Part shown: positions 55,207 to 64,000 of the stretch, in pieces
How the letters are laid out: every line of letters starts with the position of its first letter
Numbering within the stretch: position 1 is the first letter of the stretch
Assembly (NCBI GenBank): GCA_036245525.1
Contig: BTPG01000006.1
Span: 70,424,058-70,488,057, forward strand
Direction: 5' to 3'
DNA: 64,000 nucleotides
Origin: Semisulcospira habei
Taxonomy: Eukaryota; Mollusca; Gastropoda; Semisulcospiridae
Program-made: the position numbers and the translations under genes
Notes under the pieces: generated by a model
The model's database searches: none
What the model was told of the DNA's origin: nothing
What the model saw: only the letters and a program-made list of their open reading frames with translations

Positions 55207-55654
55207 ACGTACACTCTAGAACAGACCACATAACTGACATATGTCCTCATTTGTATTCGTGAGAAGAACAAAGAACCCATCTACATGCGTAGCCTATAGC
55301 ATACTTCATGTGCGAATGGATTTGAACCAATTTGATGAATATGCATATCAGTATCCTGCGAGGCCATCGAGAGGCTTAGATCCAGTCTTGGGTCCCTGTA
55401 GGATCCACAGACTCATGAGCATCTGTGCCTCGTACGATAATAATAGCAAGTATTGTGCGGGGCTGTTCCTCTTTGTCGTATTCCTATGCATCGCAAGTAT
55501 CTCATAGACAATATACTGGTTTATACAGCAGGCGTGCCAGAACAAGACTCATTTTTCAGCGAAACACATCACTCATTACAGATGGAAATCAGAACGGCCG
55601 ACGACCCTCCTCGCATAAAGAACACCGATATAAATCAGAGACAGCATGACGTAT

Positions 55655-55901
55655 AGTTCCTCATGACCCCACAACGCTTGCGGGGGGGGGGGGGGGGGGG
55701 GGGGGAGGGGGGCACATGAGGATATCTATATCTCTCGCTGATGGTCCTCTCATTTCCCTTCTTTGTGATGCATGATTATGGAAACAAAACACTCTGTCAC
55801 TGTCCCCATGACCAGAACAAGAGGCATAGATCCTCATGAGCCCCCCCCCCCACCGCAGCATGCGGGGTGCAGGCTCATAAAGATCTATGCCACCTGCAGA
55901 T
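55655..55901. repeat. Two P2 hairpins with G/C-run centres
   Basis: At 55660-55738 a TCCTCATGACCCC arm pairs with a distant CACATGAGGATAT arm across a ~25-G run. At 55818-55896 GAGGCATAGATCCTCATGAG pairs with CTCATAAAGATCTATGCC across CCCCCCCCCC-type sequence. The G/C runs appear to be slippage at the CCCCCGC/GCGGGGG tip. Confidence 0.65.
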
Positions 55902-56047
55902 GGCAGAGGATCTACCTTTTTATTTTTTTTATTTTTATTTTTTTGCAAGTAAACGGCGTCTGCCGTTGCGTTGCACGATTATGGTAATATAATGGAACAG
56001 TCACCGCCTGTGCGCATGGTCCGTCCAAGATGGGTGATGTTGCTGCA

Positions 56048-56112
56048 CGGTCTGTGATTTGGGTCCTTACGGCTTTCAGACTTAAAGTCCAAAATCGCAG
56101 ACCAGCTTACAC
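56048..56112. repeat. P3 hairpin
   Basis: ACGGTCTGTGATTTGGGTCC against TCCAAAATCGCAGACCAGC, with some mismatches. Confidence 0.65.
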
Positions 56113-56232
56113 ATTGCATGTACTTGTTTCAGCCTAGCCAAGCGTGATACACTTAGGTAATAGGAAATAAACGACGCCGGTATGCATATATGGATTTTTG
56201 TTGTTGTTGAGGAAGAGATGTGGGGGATCGAG

Positions 56233-56233
<1 letters not shown>

Positions 56234-56263
<30 letters not shown>

Positions 56264-56275
56264 AGAGAGAGAGAG
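56234..56275. repeat. (GA)n microsatellite
   Basis: About 40 bases of GA with GC interruptions. Confidence 0.85.
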
Positions 56276-56774
56276 AAGAGGAAGAAGCAGGGTGGAAGGC
56301 TAATGTGGAGGGGTGGGAACAGGGTTGGATTACTGATAGGAGAGACAGGGAGGTGTCGTAGCTAATATTTCATGTCTCTTGTCGCTGTCTGCTCAGCCGT
56401 GATGTAATTCGGGTAGATAATAAGGAAATGATGGCGCATTTCATGCGCAGAGTTCTTGGCGATTTTCTTGCAGAAGAGGGACGTCAGGGGGGATGGGGTG
56501 GGTAGGTGGGGGTTAAGGCGGTATGGGGGTAGGGAGACAGGCAGGAGGAGTATTGGTTAAAACCCATCACGTGCAAGCCACAACGTCCTTTTCGTATACC
56601 TAACTGTATCACGGTTGAATAATTTGATAACATACAACGGCGTGTCCTAGCTCGTATTTCTGTCTCCTGTGTGATCGCGATGTCATTATGCAAAGGCAGC
56701 ATGTGTACGATAGGTTCTTCACGCTATTTTGAGGGATGAGGGAGGGGGGGGGGGCAGTAGCAACAAGTCTTCGG

Positions 56775-56960
56775 GCCTACGATGGCCACAGCGAGCCCGC
56801 GCACGGCTGTGACGGGGTAAGGGACGGAGTAGGGAGACGGTATAGGAATTGGGAGGCTACCAGGCTATTCAGTCAGAGAAGACCCTCGGGTCGACGTCGG
56901 CCCTAGTCGGCCCGCGCACGGCCATGCGCGGGCCGACATCAGCCAGAGGACCATATGCCT
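56775..56960. repeat. P8 GC-rich hairpins
   Basis: Two related arrays: CGGGCCTACGATGGCCACAG with CCGCGCACGGCTGTG, and GTCGGCCCGCGCACGGCCAT with GCGCGGGCCGACATC. The second forms a near-perfect GTCGGCCCGCGC / GCGCGGGCCGAC stem. Confidence 0.65.
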
Positions 56961-57264
56961 GTCTTTTCGCAGCTTATTACGTTTTGATATAGTTAAAAAG
57001 AAAAAAGGATGCTATGCCATATACGTTCACGATAGTCTCTGGCAGGATTTCTTTTTCTTCAGAAAGTGGGAAGGAGGGGGTGGGGGTGGGGGTGGGTGGG
57101 TATTTTCTTTAGAACTACAATACTCACATACGCTACGTTTGTTTGTTTTTTCCCCTGACTCCCTATCTTTCTGCTCTGTGACAGTAATAGTAAACCCGCA
57201 GTACCATTTTCTACGTGCCTGCTCTAAATACATTTCTCATCTTAATCTTCGTTGCTATAGTTAC

Positions 57265-57429
57265 CTGGCCGGAGGTCGCCGCGGCCGAAGGCCAGATTCT
57301 TGTCCGTGGCCTGCCCCGATCCCCCGGTTTGTGACGTCAGCACTAGCCCCTCCCTGGGGCCAGAGGACTGAGGGGGAGCATCCAGATCGATGAAGTCCTC
57401 GATGGAGACGCCGATGACGGGAGCTTTGT
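57265..57429 (-). CDS. Nuclease-like gene, most upstream secure exon
   Basis: Reads (D)KAPVIGVSIEDFIDLDAPP, QSSGPREGLVLTSQTGGSG, ATDKNLAFGRGDLRP. Phase 1-1; acceptor GTCCGCCAG, donor GTAACT. No domain was recognised; it is low-complexity and probably extracellular linker. The upstream exon must end with a single G of the split Asp codon. Confidence 0.7.
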
Positions 57430-57635
57430 CTGGCGGACAGAGGGGAAACATACAAGATTGTAGTGATGATGACTTGCGGTATGAAGTGCGATTTTTATCA
57501 GAGCTAGAAGGACACATTGCAAGCGAGTTTACCCCTTCGTTATCCGTTGTCGCGCATTGTGTTCCTGAAACTTTTTCATTCGATGCCGAAGAAAAGCCCC
57601 ATCCGTCCAAAGAACATGGATGCAAAGCGGTTTCA

Positions 57636-57700
57636 GCAAGAGGTGTAGATCCTCATGAGCCCCCGCAACTGCGGGGATCATGAGGATCTATGCCTCTTGC
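57636..57700. repeat. P2 hairpin
   Basis: GCAAGAGGTGTAGATCCTCA pairs with TGAGGATCTATGCCTCTTGC, centre CCCCCGCAACTGCGGGG. It ends near GTGGAGGAGTTAATTAA at about 57731. Confidence 0.8.
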
Positions 57701-58339
57701 ACTTTGGAATGTGTTCACTGTTTCTCTACAGTGGAGGAGTTAATTAACCAAGTCGCTTCATCCGCAAGAGGCGTATAATTGGGGGGTGGGGGTCGGGGGG
57801 GGGGGGGGGGATGGGGTCTGAAGTGGTGTACCCCAGGGCTTCCGGAATCCCACTTCCACTGACCCTTAAACTACTTTAAAATTCTGTGTAATTTACCAGA
57901 GCACTGAATGGGCCCGTGAGAACTAATACTGATCTTGAACGGGTGACCAAAACGCAAGATTATACTATGGTGATGCAGAGTTCGCCTTAGCACGGTTTTT
58001 TACCGATTTTTGAACAAAAATACCGGAAAGTCAAGTAGCAGCAGCCGGTAAGAAAAAAGAAATATCGTGCGCTGAGTAAAATCATTGAAGAATACCGGAG
58101 TTTACACTGAACTCATTAGCCGAAGCAACGCGAAAGAGATAGTCAGCGTGGGCTACCTAATCCGCACAAGGTCATCGGCCCGATGACCTTGTATATGGTT
58201 GCATGGGCGTGCATCAGGGGACACAAGCGGGTTGTTGTGGATCCAAGTCCACATACCACCACACACATAACTTTTATTTTATAATTACAGAGATGTCCGT
58301 TAACTCTCTCAAGGCGCGCAGCATCAATAGCTAAATAAT

Positions 58340-58440
58340 AATAATAATAATACATAGTTTTTATATAGCGCCCTTCCCCACGAACAGCAAGCTCGGAGCG
58401 CTTTACAGCACATAAAAAATAAAAAAATAAAAATTAAAAA
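58340..58440. repeat. ATATAGCGC-type dispersed repeat fragment
   Basis: TAATAATAATAATACATAG, TTTTATATAGCGCCCTTCC and GCTCGGAGCGCTTTACAGC. This motif chain is common at the ends of dispersed repeats in marine invertebrates. Fragment only. Confidence 0.5.
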
Positions 58441-58514
58441 GGAGAAAAAAATTAGAACGCACTCACTCTTTAAATAAACATCTGCTCGCACCATGTAGGC
58501 GCATTCCTAACACG

Positions 58515-58570
<56 letters not shown>

Positions 58571-58587
58571 GCACGCACACACACATA

Positions 58588-58625
<38 letters not shown>

Positions 58626-58631
58626 CACATA

Positions 58632-58685
<54 letters not shown>

Positions 58686-58691
58686 CACATA

Positions 58692-58743
<52 letters not shown>

Positions 58744-58749
58744 CACATA

Positions 58750-58811
<62 letters not shown>

Positions 58812-58907
58812 CACATAATTACACACACACACACACACACACACATAATTACACACACACACACACACACACATAATTACACACACACACACACACACAC
58901 ACACATA

Positions 58908-58960
<53 letters not shown>
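58515..58960. repeat. (CA)n array with ATAATTA spacers
   Basis: About 445 bases of CA interrupted eight or so times by ACACATAATTACACAC, and by CGCA near several of them. It is a higher-order repeat: a CA block ending CGCACACACACATAATTA is itself repeated. The Cys-Val frames over it are artefacts. Confidence 0.95.
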
Positions 58961-58963
<3 letters not shown>

Positions 58964-59400
58964 ATCTACATGGGGAAACAACCAACATTTAGCTGCGGAG
59001 ATGTCGTATAGCTTTGCCGACGGCAACGTTATATGACACTTTCGCAGTTATTGATAATTTGCTTCTTGAATAAGTTAATTTACATGACATGTTTAATTAA
59101 AAAAAAAAAACCCCGGCTGTTTAGCTTTTTGTTTAACAAATTGAGGACATTGTCAATTTCGGAGACGCAAAAGACATTCAGATTCGTGATCTTGTTAGTA
59201 TAATTGTATTTTTTTCCCTAAAAAATAAAAAAAATTGGCGTTGTGTGTATCAGCTTAATTGGACGGAAATGCATCTGCGTTGCAAATTCTATTTGAAATA
59301 CTATGGGCCCGAAATCCAACACAGTCACCCATGAGGCCTAGCCCGGAACTCTCGCGAGAGCGTGATAATGCAGATGTCCGTGAGAATGCTGTCAAAATGT

Positions 59401-59455
59401 TTTAACACTTTGGCTGTCGGTAGCGCTTTTTGTCGTGTGAGTCCTGCAAAAATCA
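59401..59455. repeat. P5 left half
   Basis: TTAACACTTTGGCTGTCGGT and AGCGCTTTTTGTCGTGTGAG are the left arm of the 39311-type P5. The right arm is replaced by an A/C-rich stretch. Confidence 0.6.
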
Positions 59456-59628
59456 CCAGAGAAAACAATCAAACAAACAAACAAAAACCCCCCAAAAAAA
59501 CAAAAAGAACTGTACCCACAGCCAAACGGATAAATGGATAAAAAAAATTCAGATTCAGGAATTCGCAGTTCAGATGTGTCCAGATATTATACGCTCAATG
59601 CCGAAAAAATAATAAACACCAGACATCA

Positions 59629-59694
59629 GCAAGAGGCATAGATCCTCATGAGCCCCCGCGATTGCGGGGGCTCATGAGGATCTATGCCTCTTGC
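59629..59694. repeat. P2 hairpin, perfect
   Basis: GCAAGAGGCATAGATCCTCA / TGAGGATCTATGCCTCTTGC with centre TGAGCCCCCGCGATTGCGGGGGCTCA. The stem is perfect over 31 bp with a 3-4-base loop. This is the best consensus copy of the family. Confidence 0.9.
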
Positions 59695-60103
59695 TCAAAC
59701 CACTTTGCATCCATGTTCCGTTGACGGTGATTTTTGAAACACGGTCTGCGTCGTCTGGCACTGAAGGGGAATACAATCTGACTAGCGACATGCATCTCCT
59801 TCGAGACTATCTGCTCTGACTTCATCCGCATGAGGCACAGATCCTCACGAGTCCGTACATTTTGCAGGGTCTTATGCAGGATCTCTCTCGTAGGGGCTCC
59901 AGATAATCTATGCTACCTGCTAAGAAAAACTGGCCAATTTGCGTGTTTCTCATTTGTGGAGTCTCTGAGATTGACTGATGTGGTTCCATTTGCAGAAAGC
60001 ATGACTTCTCTTAACCTATATCATACTGAGGCTAAAAGCTTCAAATTTGTACACTGCCATATGCAAGATTCTTTATAGTACTTACAGATAAGGATATAGA
60101 CCA

Positions 60104-60184
60104 ATGGCTTAAGTTCAAGGGTGGTGCCAGAATAGCGTGGCGTCTAGAGGCGTCACGCTATTCTGGCACTACCCTTGAACTATT
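60104..60184. repeat. P1 hairpin
   Basis: TTCAAGGGTGGTGCCAGAAT pairs with ATTCTGGCACTACCCTTGAA. The inner stem is AGCGTGGCGTC / GGCGTCACGCT, where others have AGCTTGGCGCC / GGCGCCAAGCT. Confidence 0.85.
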
Positions 60185-60274
60185 TTAGTCAAACTTATTT
60201 CACACAATGGTGTATTCCGAATGTTAAGGGTTAAACATTGTAACTACAGACAAAAATGGAATATCACCCAGCTG

Positions 60275-60339
60275 TAAGAGGAATAGATCCTCATGAGCCC
60301 CCGCGAAAGCGGGGGCTCATGAGGATCTATGCCTCTTGC
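60275..60339. repeat. P2 hairpin
   Basis: TAAGAGGAATAGATCCTCAT / ATGAGGATCTATGCCTCTTG, centre CCCCCGCGAAAGCGGGGG. The right shell end CAGGGAAGGGGTTAA is at about 60436-60451. Confidence 0.85.
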
Positions 60340-60629
60340 TGAGACCAAATTTATCCTTGTCTTTTTGATGGTTGTGGCTTTTCGTTTGGTCGTTGAATGA
60401 ACAAAGATTTCAAAAAGAAAATATGCCTCCAGTGGCAGGGAAGGGGTTAAAACTTGCAACTTAGAACAATCTATACCTCCTGCTATTATGTGGTGGTCGA
60501 TTTACATCTGTCCAGACTTCAGCCCATTACTGCCAGCAGACACGTAAATATCGTGTTTTTGGAACCATTGTAAATTCAAACCCAACAGCTCCACAGCCGT
60601 CAAAGAAACGTGTACACAATGTGGTTTTA

Positions 60630-60695
60630 GCAAGAGGTATAGATCCTCATGAGCCCCCGCGACTGCGGGGGCTCATGAGGATCTATACCTCTTGG
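60630..60695. repeat. P2 hairpin (GGTATAG variant)
   Basis: CAAGAGGTATAGATCCTCAT / ATGAGGATCTATACCTCTTG; GGTATAG/CTATACC on both arms replaces GGCATAG/CTATGCC. Perfect stem of 31 bp. Confidence 0.9.
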
Positions 60696-60754
60696 AACTG
60701 GGTAGTGTTTAATATTTCTCGGCAGTAAACTACATAATCTCAGTTTGACTGGTG

Positions 60755-60850
60755 TGATGCCATCTCTCCGCCGTGAGATGGCCTTAGTCGCCTGCGAGGC
60801 GTTAAACCCAACTAACTAACTAACTAACCAACTAACTAACTAACTAACCA
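60755..60850 (-). mobile_element. GGGTTTAACGCC SINE fragment with AACT tail
   Basis: The plus strand reads CTCCGCCGTGAGATGGCC, TTAGTCGCCTGCGAGGCGTT, AAACCCAACTAACTAACT. Inverse of the 30842 copy, with a (AACT)n tail, which fits retroposition. Confidence 0.65.
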
Positions 60851-61424
60851 AAAGGCATAAATTGTCATGCAATTGAAACAGCTCACGAGAACCAATGCCG
60901 CCTGTTGGCAACAGTCAGCCAATTTGTATCCTTGTTTCTCTTCTAGAGGAAGTTATCAGGATTGAAACCCAAGCTTGTATTCACGTTGAGCTTGGATAAT
61001 CACTAATATGTCCTTGAATTAAAAAGCATATAAAAACGCAAATTTCCTGGGGGAATACTCGGTTTGGAAAAATCAGGGATCATTGTAGGTGTAGAAACAG
61101 GAGATATAATTAATACCTCGGGGTATGCTCCTTTTACTGTACGGACCCCTGGAATTACTGTCTGTGGGATACTCAGTTTACTGTGCGTGAAATCATGAAA
61201 TTAATGTCTGCGATTCGAAGAATTATATATCATACTTATGTGTGAAATAATCAGGTTTCTATTACGTAATGCGTCATCAATATTGTGATTTTAAATCATG
61301 TTATAAACCCCTTCAGTGCCAGTGGACGCAAACAAAAACAAAAAAAATCTGTATCTGTACAAGCAGAGCTAAATCAACTCCAAAAAATGAGAGCATGATC
61401 AATCCGAGGATATGAATAGGGTCA

Positions 61425-61490
61425 GCAAGAGGCAAAGAACCTCATGAGCCCCCGCATCTGCGGGGGCTCATGAGGTCCTTTGCCTCTTGC
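61425..61490. repeat. P2 hairpin (CAAAGAAC variant)
   Basis: GCAAGAGGCAAAGAACCTCA / TGAGGTCCTTTGCCTCTTGC, centre CCCCCGCATCTGCGGGGG. Shares the CAAAGRAC arm version with the 51737 copy. Confidence 0.85.
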
Positions 61491-61623
61491 AGTAGCGTGT
61501 TGTTCGCATTTTTGGGCCGGCAGTGACGGAGTTATTGTGTAAATTCACTGTAATAGGGGCACGTAACTCGTCTATATGTCGACGAAACCTGTGGTTACTG
61601 CGCAGGAGCGCAGGTGACCAGAC

Positions 61624-61736
61624 CGTGATTAGAAATTCCTCCCTTCTCCAGACGACAGATGATATAAGTATGGCAATCATGTGAGGGATATTCTTGTCCA
61701 TTTTGTAGTTGTCGCCAAAGTTGAACTCCTTCACCG
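61624..61736 (-). CDS. Candidate upstream exon of the nuclease-like gene (weak)
   Basis: The minus frame reads GEGVQLWRQLQNGQEYPSHD, CHTYIICRLEKGGISNH, after an acceptor TTTTTTCTCAAG, and leaves one G before GTCTGG. That phase would join the exon at 57429 as Asp. The C-x5-C pattern looks extracellular. Against it: the donor is poor, and the frame can also run on to a TAA as GLVTCAPAQ. Other frames here are open too. Confidence 0.22.
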
Positions 61737-61768
61737 CTTGAGAAAAAAACAAAACAAACACCTACAAC

Positions 61769-61813
61769 TGCAAGAGGCATAGATCCTCATGAGCCCCCGC
61801 CGTTGCCTCTTGC
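61769..61813. repeat. Truncated P2 hairpin
   Basis: GCAAGAGGCATAGATCCTCA and TGAGCCCCCGC are followed directly by CGTTGCCTCTTGC. The right arm between the tip and the last eight bases has been deleted. Confidence 0.8.
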
Positions 61814-61914
61814 TGCAATCAATTTGTGTCTATGTTCCATTGACGGCTGGGGATCTTTGGGTTTGAATTTGTAATGATTTCAGAAGCACAGTCTGCGTTC
61901 GCTGGCAGTGAAGG

Positions 61915-61995
61915 TTAACTCATTCGAGGCAGGCCACATCCGAATACGCGGTTTTTAGGCGCGTATCCGGATGCTGCTCACCTCGAATGAGTTAA
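61915..61995. repeat. P4 palindrome, TTAA to TTAA (81 bp)
   Basis: TTAACTCATTCGAGGCAGGC pairs with GCTCACCTCGAATGAGTTAA; the inner stem is ATACGCG / CGCGTAT. GAGG/CCTC replaces GAGAC/GTCTC of the other copies on both arms. Confidence 0.8.
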
Positions 61996-62102
61996 CTGGC
62001 GCTTAAGGTAAAAATCAGAGAATAGCACACACTTTTTTATGACCCCACAAACGAAGGGTACTGTCCGTGTGATTATGGTTGTTATACTGTCTGTAAATGT
62101 GT

Positions 62103-62168
62103 GCCGGTCTGTCATTTTGGACGTCACGGCTGGCCTCTGTACGGCCGAAAATGACAGACTAGCACACA
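62103..62168. repeat. P3 hairpin
   Basis: GCCGGTCTGTCATTTTGGAC against AAAATGACAGACTAGCACAC. TGTCATTTT/AAAATGACA replaces TGTGATTTT/AAAATCACA on both arms. Confidence 0.8.
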
Positions 62169-62643
62169 CCTAGTCATCCGAAAGTCCTACGTTATCCGAC
62201 AGTCTGGTGCTTACAGACATGCCGTTTGCTAACTACACAGATTCTGACCACGGTTTTTGCAAAGAAGAAAACGACAATGATTTTCAAGTGGTACAGCAAG
62301 ATGACGATAATTATGTTACTATGATACATTTGGATTGCAGTAACGATATGTCATGCTCAGAGATTGAAATGGGATCATTACCGTATTGTAATCTTTAGGC
62401 CACAAATATCAGTTAATCTAGATACTGTCAGACGAACAGACGACGCTCCATAATTTGTCTCCTGTACAGCGCCGATTACAAATCAACAGAATCTCATTGT
62501 ACCCTACATCACAAAGCCCCCGACCCCTAAAACGTCCCCCACCCCTACCTTTTATTTACTTATATCATGACATCCTAAGGATGACATTATCATTTTTTCT
62601 AGATATCGTGTGAGGTCTACCTACGTCACAGTTCAGGAGCCCT

Positions 62644-62738
62644 GATCGGCCATGATAGTTCAAGGGTGGTGTCGGAATAGCTTGGCGCCTATAGGCGCCA
62701 AGCCATTCCGACACCACCCTTGAACTATCCTGGTCGAT
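62644..62738. repeat. P1 hairpin, near-perfect 95 bp
   Basis: GATCGGCCATGATAGTTCAA then GGGTGGTGTCGGAATAGCTT on the left; the right arm is its inverse with about four mismatches. TGTCGGAAT/ATTCCGACA replaces TGCCAGAAT/ATTCTGGCA. The longest intact stem in the window. Confidence 0.9.
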
Positions 62739-63239
62739 CCACATCCTTTCGTAGGAAGCCAGGGATTTATGGGTTATAGAACCTAAACGGATCTTCTAGT
62801 TTATAATCATTTACCATCAGGTAAGCGTACAAGATGGTAGGTGGGTGGAGCGACATTGATAGCTGCGTGACGGCGCCCTTCAAGATTCAATTCTAAAACA
62901 CTAATCGGAAATATCTTTATTTGCAATATGATGAGATTGTTAACAGAGTAAACTGTTTGTTTTTTTTTTTAAAAAAGAGTCAATGAATGAAGTTGTTTAC
63001 GTACTTTGAACGATAATAACGAACGAGAGCTTGGGCAGGGTAGGCATTGTGTCTAGTGAAGAGCTGGAACCCTAATGAACTTAAAGAAGTCATTTCTAGA
63101 GCATTTTCCTGGATTATGAAATCATAGTGCATCTCAGTGCTTTGACCTTAATAATTACGTTGGTGACAACGGCATGTTTACGCATGTCATTGTTACAAAT
63201 ACGTTTACGAACTACAATAAACTGCATGTATCGCGTATC

Positions 63240-63365
63240 GCTTGGAGGAGTACCCCCAGATAGACCTACGCGGAAAATACGCGACAGGTACACTTCTATT
63301 CAAATGAGATATAGAAGTGTGCTTGTGGCGTACTCCCCGAGTGGATCTATCTGGAGATCCACAGG
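63240..63365. repeat. Imperfect palindrome
   Basis: CTTGGAGGAGTACCCCCAGA and TAGACCTACG are mirrored by CGTACTCCCCGAG and GTGGATCTATCTGG; the centre GTACACTTCTAT / ATAGAAGTGTGC pairs around CAAATGAG. It covers most of an 88-codon open frame, which is therefore unlikely to be a gene. Confidence 0.6.
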
Positions 63366-63775
63366 CAGTACGGGTTATTACGTTTTAAGATAGATGGGGC
63401 GCGGTCCGGGGGGGGGGGGGCGGGCGAAGGGGGGGGGGGGCATTAGGTAAAAGGCACAAAATCAGAAAGAGTAGAAAGAGAGATATAGCCCAAAGCTTCA
63501 AGGAATTAAAAACTCAGCCGTCTCTAAAATGAAAAAGAAAAAAGTTTAAATTTGGCGTTGAGCCAACACCAAGAACAAAAACAAGGGGGACAGTCACGAT
63601 ATTTATGCTGAACTGTGATTATGGGCCTTACGGCTTTCGGGAACCATTCACGCGCCCTCACAATCAATATTCCTGCTCACTGGCTAAACATTGCCACACA
63701 ATCTTTACCCATCAGCACCCTATATCGTTGGCCAAAACATCCAGCAGAATCGAATATACACTTCTTTTGGCCTTT

Positions 63776-64000
63776 GACTGACTGCTACTGACGATACCGA
63801 CCGGCAGAGAATACGCTACGCGTCTTTTCCGCCGGTCGGTTGCGTCAGTAGCGTAGCGCCTTCTCCGCCGATCGGTATCGCAAGTAGCGTAGCGCCTTTT
63901 CCGCCGATCTGTATCGCAAGTAGGGTAGCGCCTTTTCCGCCGATCTGTATCGCAAGTAGCGTAGCGCCTTTTCCGCCGATCTGTATCGCAAGTAGCGTAG
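63776..64000. repeat. P10 hairpin followed by 36-bp tandem array at window edge
   Basis: 63776-63856 is a hairpin (ACTGACGATACCGACCGGC and its near inverse). From 63847 the unit AGTAGCGTAGCGCCTTTTCC GCCGATCTGTATCGCA repeats with exact 36-bp steps (63847, 63883, 63919, 63955, 63991) and runs off the window. Confidence 0.85.

Larger units (their letters stand above)
43319..57429 (-). other. Secreted ENDOD1-like nuclease-fold gene, partial (9 exons seen)
   Basis: Minus-strand exons 57429-57265, 54684-54430, 53037-52903, 51581-51351, 48615-48586, 48081-47855, 46977-46671, 44917-44796 and 44065-43319 join in frame with GT-AG borders to ~739 residues. Order: acidic, Ser/Thr/Pro-rich linker with N-x-S/T sites (about 1-185), a WSPW thrombospondin-1-like segment (about 187-225), an acidic linker, a cysteine-containing lead-in (about 280-375) and a DNA/RNA non-specific endonuclease fold of ENDOD1 type (about 375-640), then a glycosylated tail. 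The first five exons are all phase 1-1, the hallmark of shuffled extracellular modules. The N terminus and signal peptide are not seen. Key catalytic residues look lost. Nearest known relative: endonuclease domain-containing 1 proteins; substrate unknown. Confidence 0.75.

Noticed and set aside
58470..58958. 162-codon Cys-Val frame on the minus strand
   Set aside because: Pure translation of the (CA)n array.
59629..60695. Perfect GC-tipped hairpins resembling bacterial rho-independent terminators
   Set aside because: The genome is clearly eukaryotic, there is no U-tract logic, and the same hairpins recur as a repeat family.
36000..63000. Repeated hairpins considered as CRISPR-like or attC-like arrays
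   Set aside because: Spacing is irregular, each copy has its own flanks, several families mix, and no cas or integron gene is present.

Overview
This is a piece of an animal nuclear genome, most likely a lophotrochozoan and probably a marine gastropod mollusc. Evidence: small exons with GT-AG borders separated by kilobase introns, dense short repeats and microsatellites, a GGGTTTAACGCC-type SINE of the kind common in molluscs, and a block of AAGGTCA-rich tandem units also familiar from molluscs. The clade is an inference; nothing here names a species. No rRNA, tRNA or CRISPR array was recognised.

Two genes converge. On the + strand, eight exons from 2473 to 34888 give a complete 315-residue JMJD7, a 2-oxoglutarate/Fe(II) lysyl hydroxylase. 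Every splice phase closes, and the metal ligands fall at the human residue numbers (178, 180, 277). On the - strand, nine exons from 57429 down to 43319 give the last ~739 residues of a secreted modular protein. It has glycosylation-rich acidic linkers, a short thrombospondin-1-like segment and a C-terminal ENDOD1-type nuclease fold whose catalytic motif is degenerate. Its N terminus is missing; one weak candidate upstream exon lies at 61624-61736. The 34.9-42.8 kb interval is the intergenic space between the two 3' ends.

The 14.8-kb fourth intron of JMJD7 is filled by tyrosine-recombinase (DIRS-like) retroelements: element A (9835-17277), element B (17278-23220) and two ~300-bp mini-elements (23217-23835) built from the A and B leaders. 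All share the terminal core TTACCGATGACAT in inverted orientation. A is broken (motif-A deletion, a YLDN active site, frameshifts, a stop in the recombinase) and carries an AT-rich insert with an ORF resembling the zinc-binding N-terminal segment of RAG1. B is more decayed, and its recombinase remnant lies antisense to its gag remnant.

The most striking pattern is a set of short hairpin elements scattered over the whole window, densest from 36 to 63 kb. At least five families have near-perfect stems, and several sit between TTAA tetranucleotides. One copy interrupts another repeat at TTAA so cleanly that the empty site can be rebuilt, which points to piggyBac-like target use. Between copies of one family both arms change together, so the stem survives while the sequence drifts. 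The same core hairpin also sits inside different outer shells.

Other repeats: a 192-bp satellite at the left edge interrupted by a LINE 3' end; a 70-bp and a 36-bp tandem array; a 922-bp-spaced duplication; a ~390-bp retroposon in four copies, three with visible 10-12-bp target duplications; a nine-unit ~105-bp minisatellite; and long CA, GT, TA, CT and homopolymer runs.
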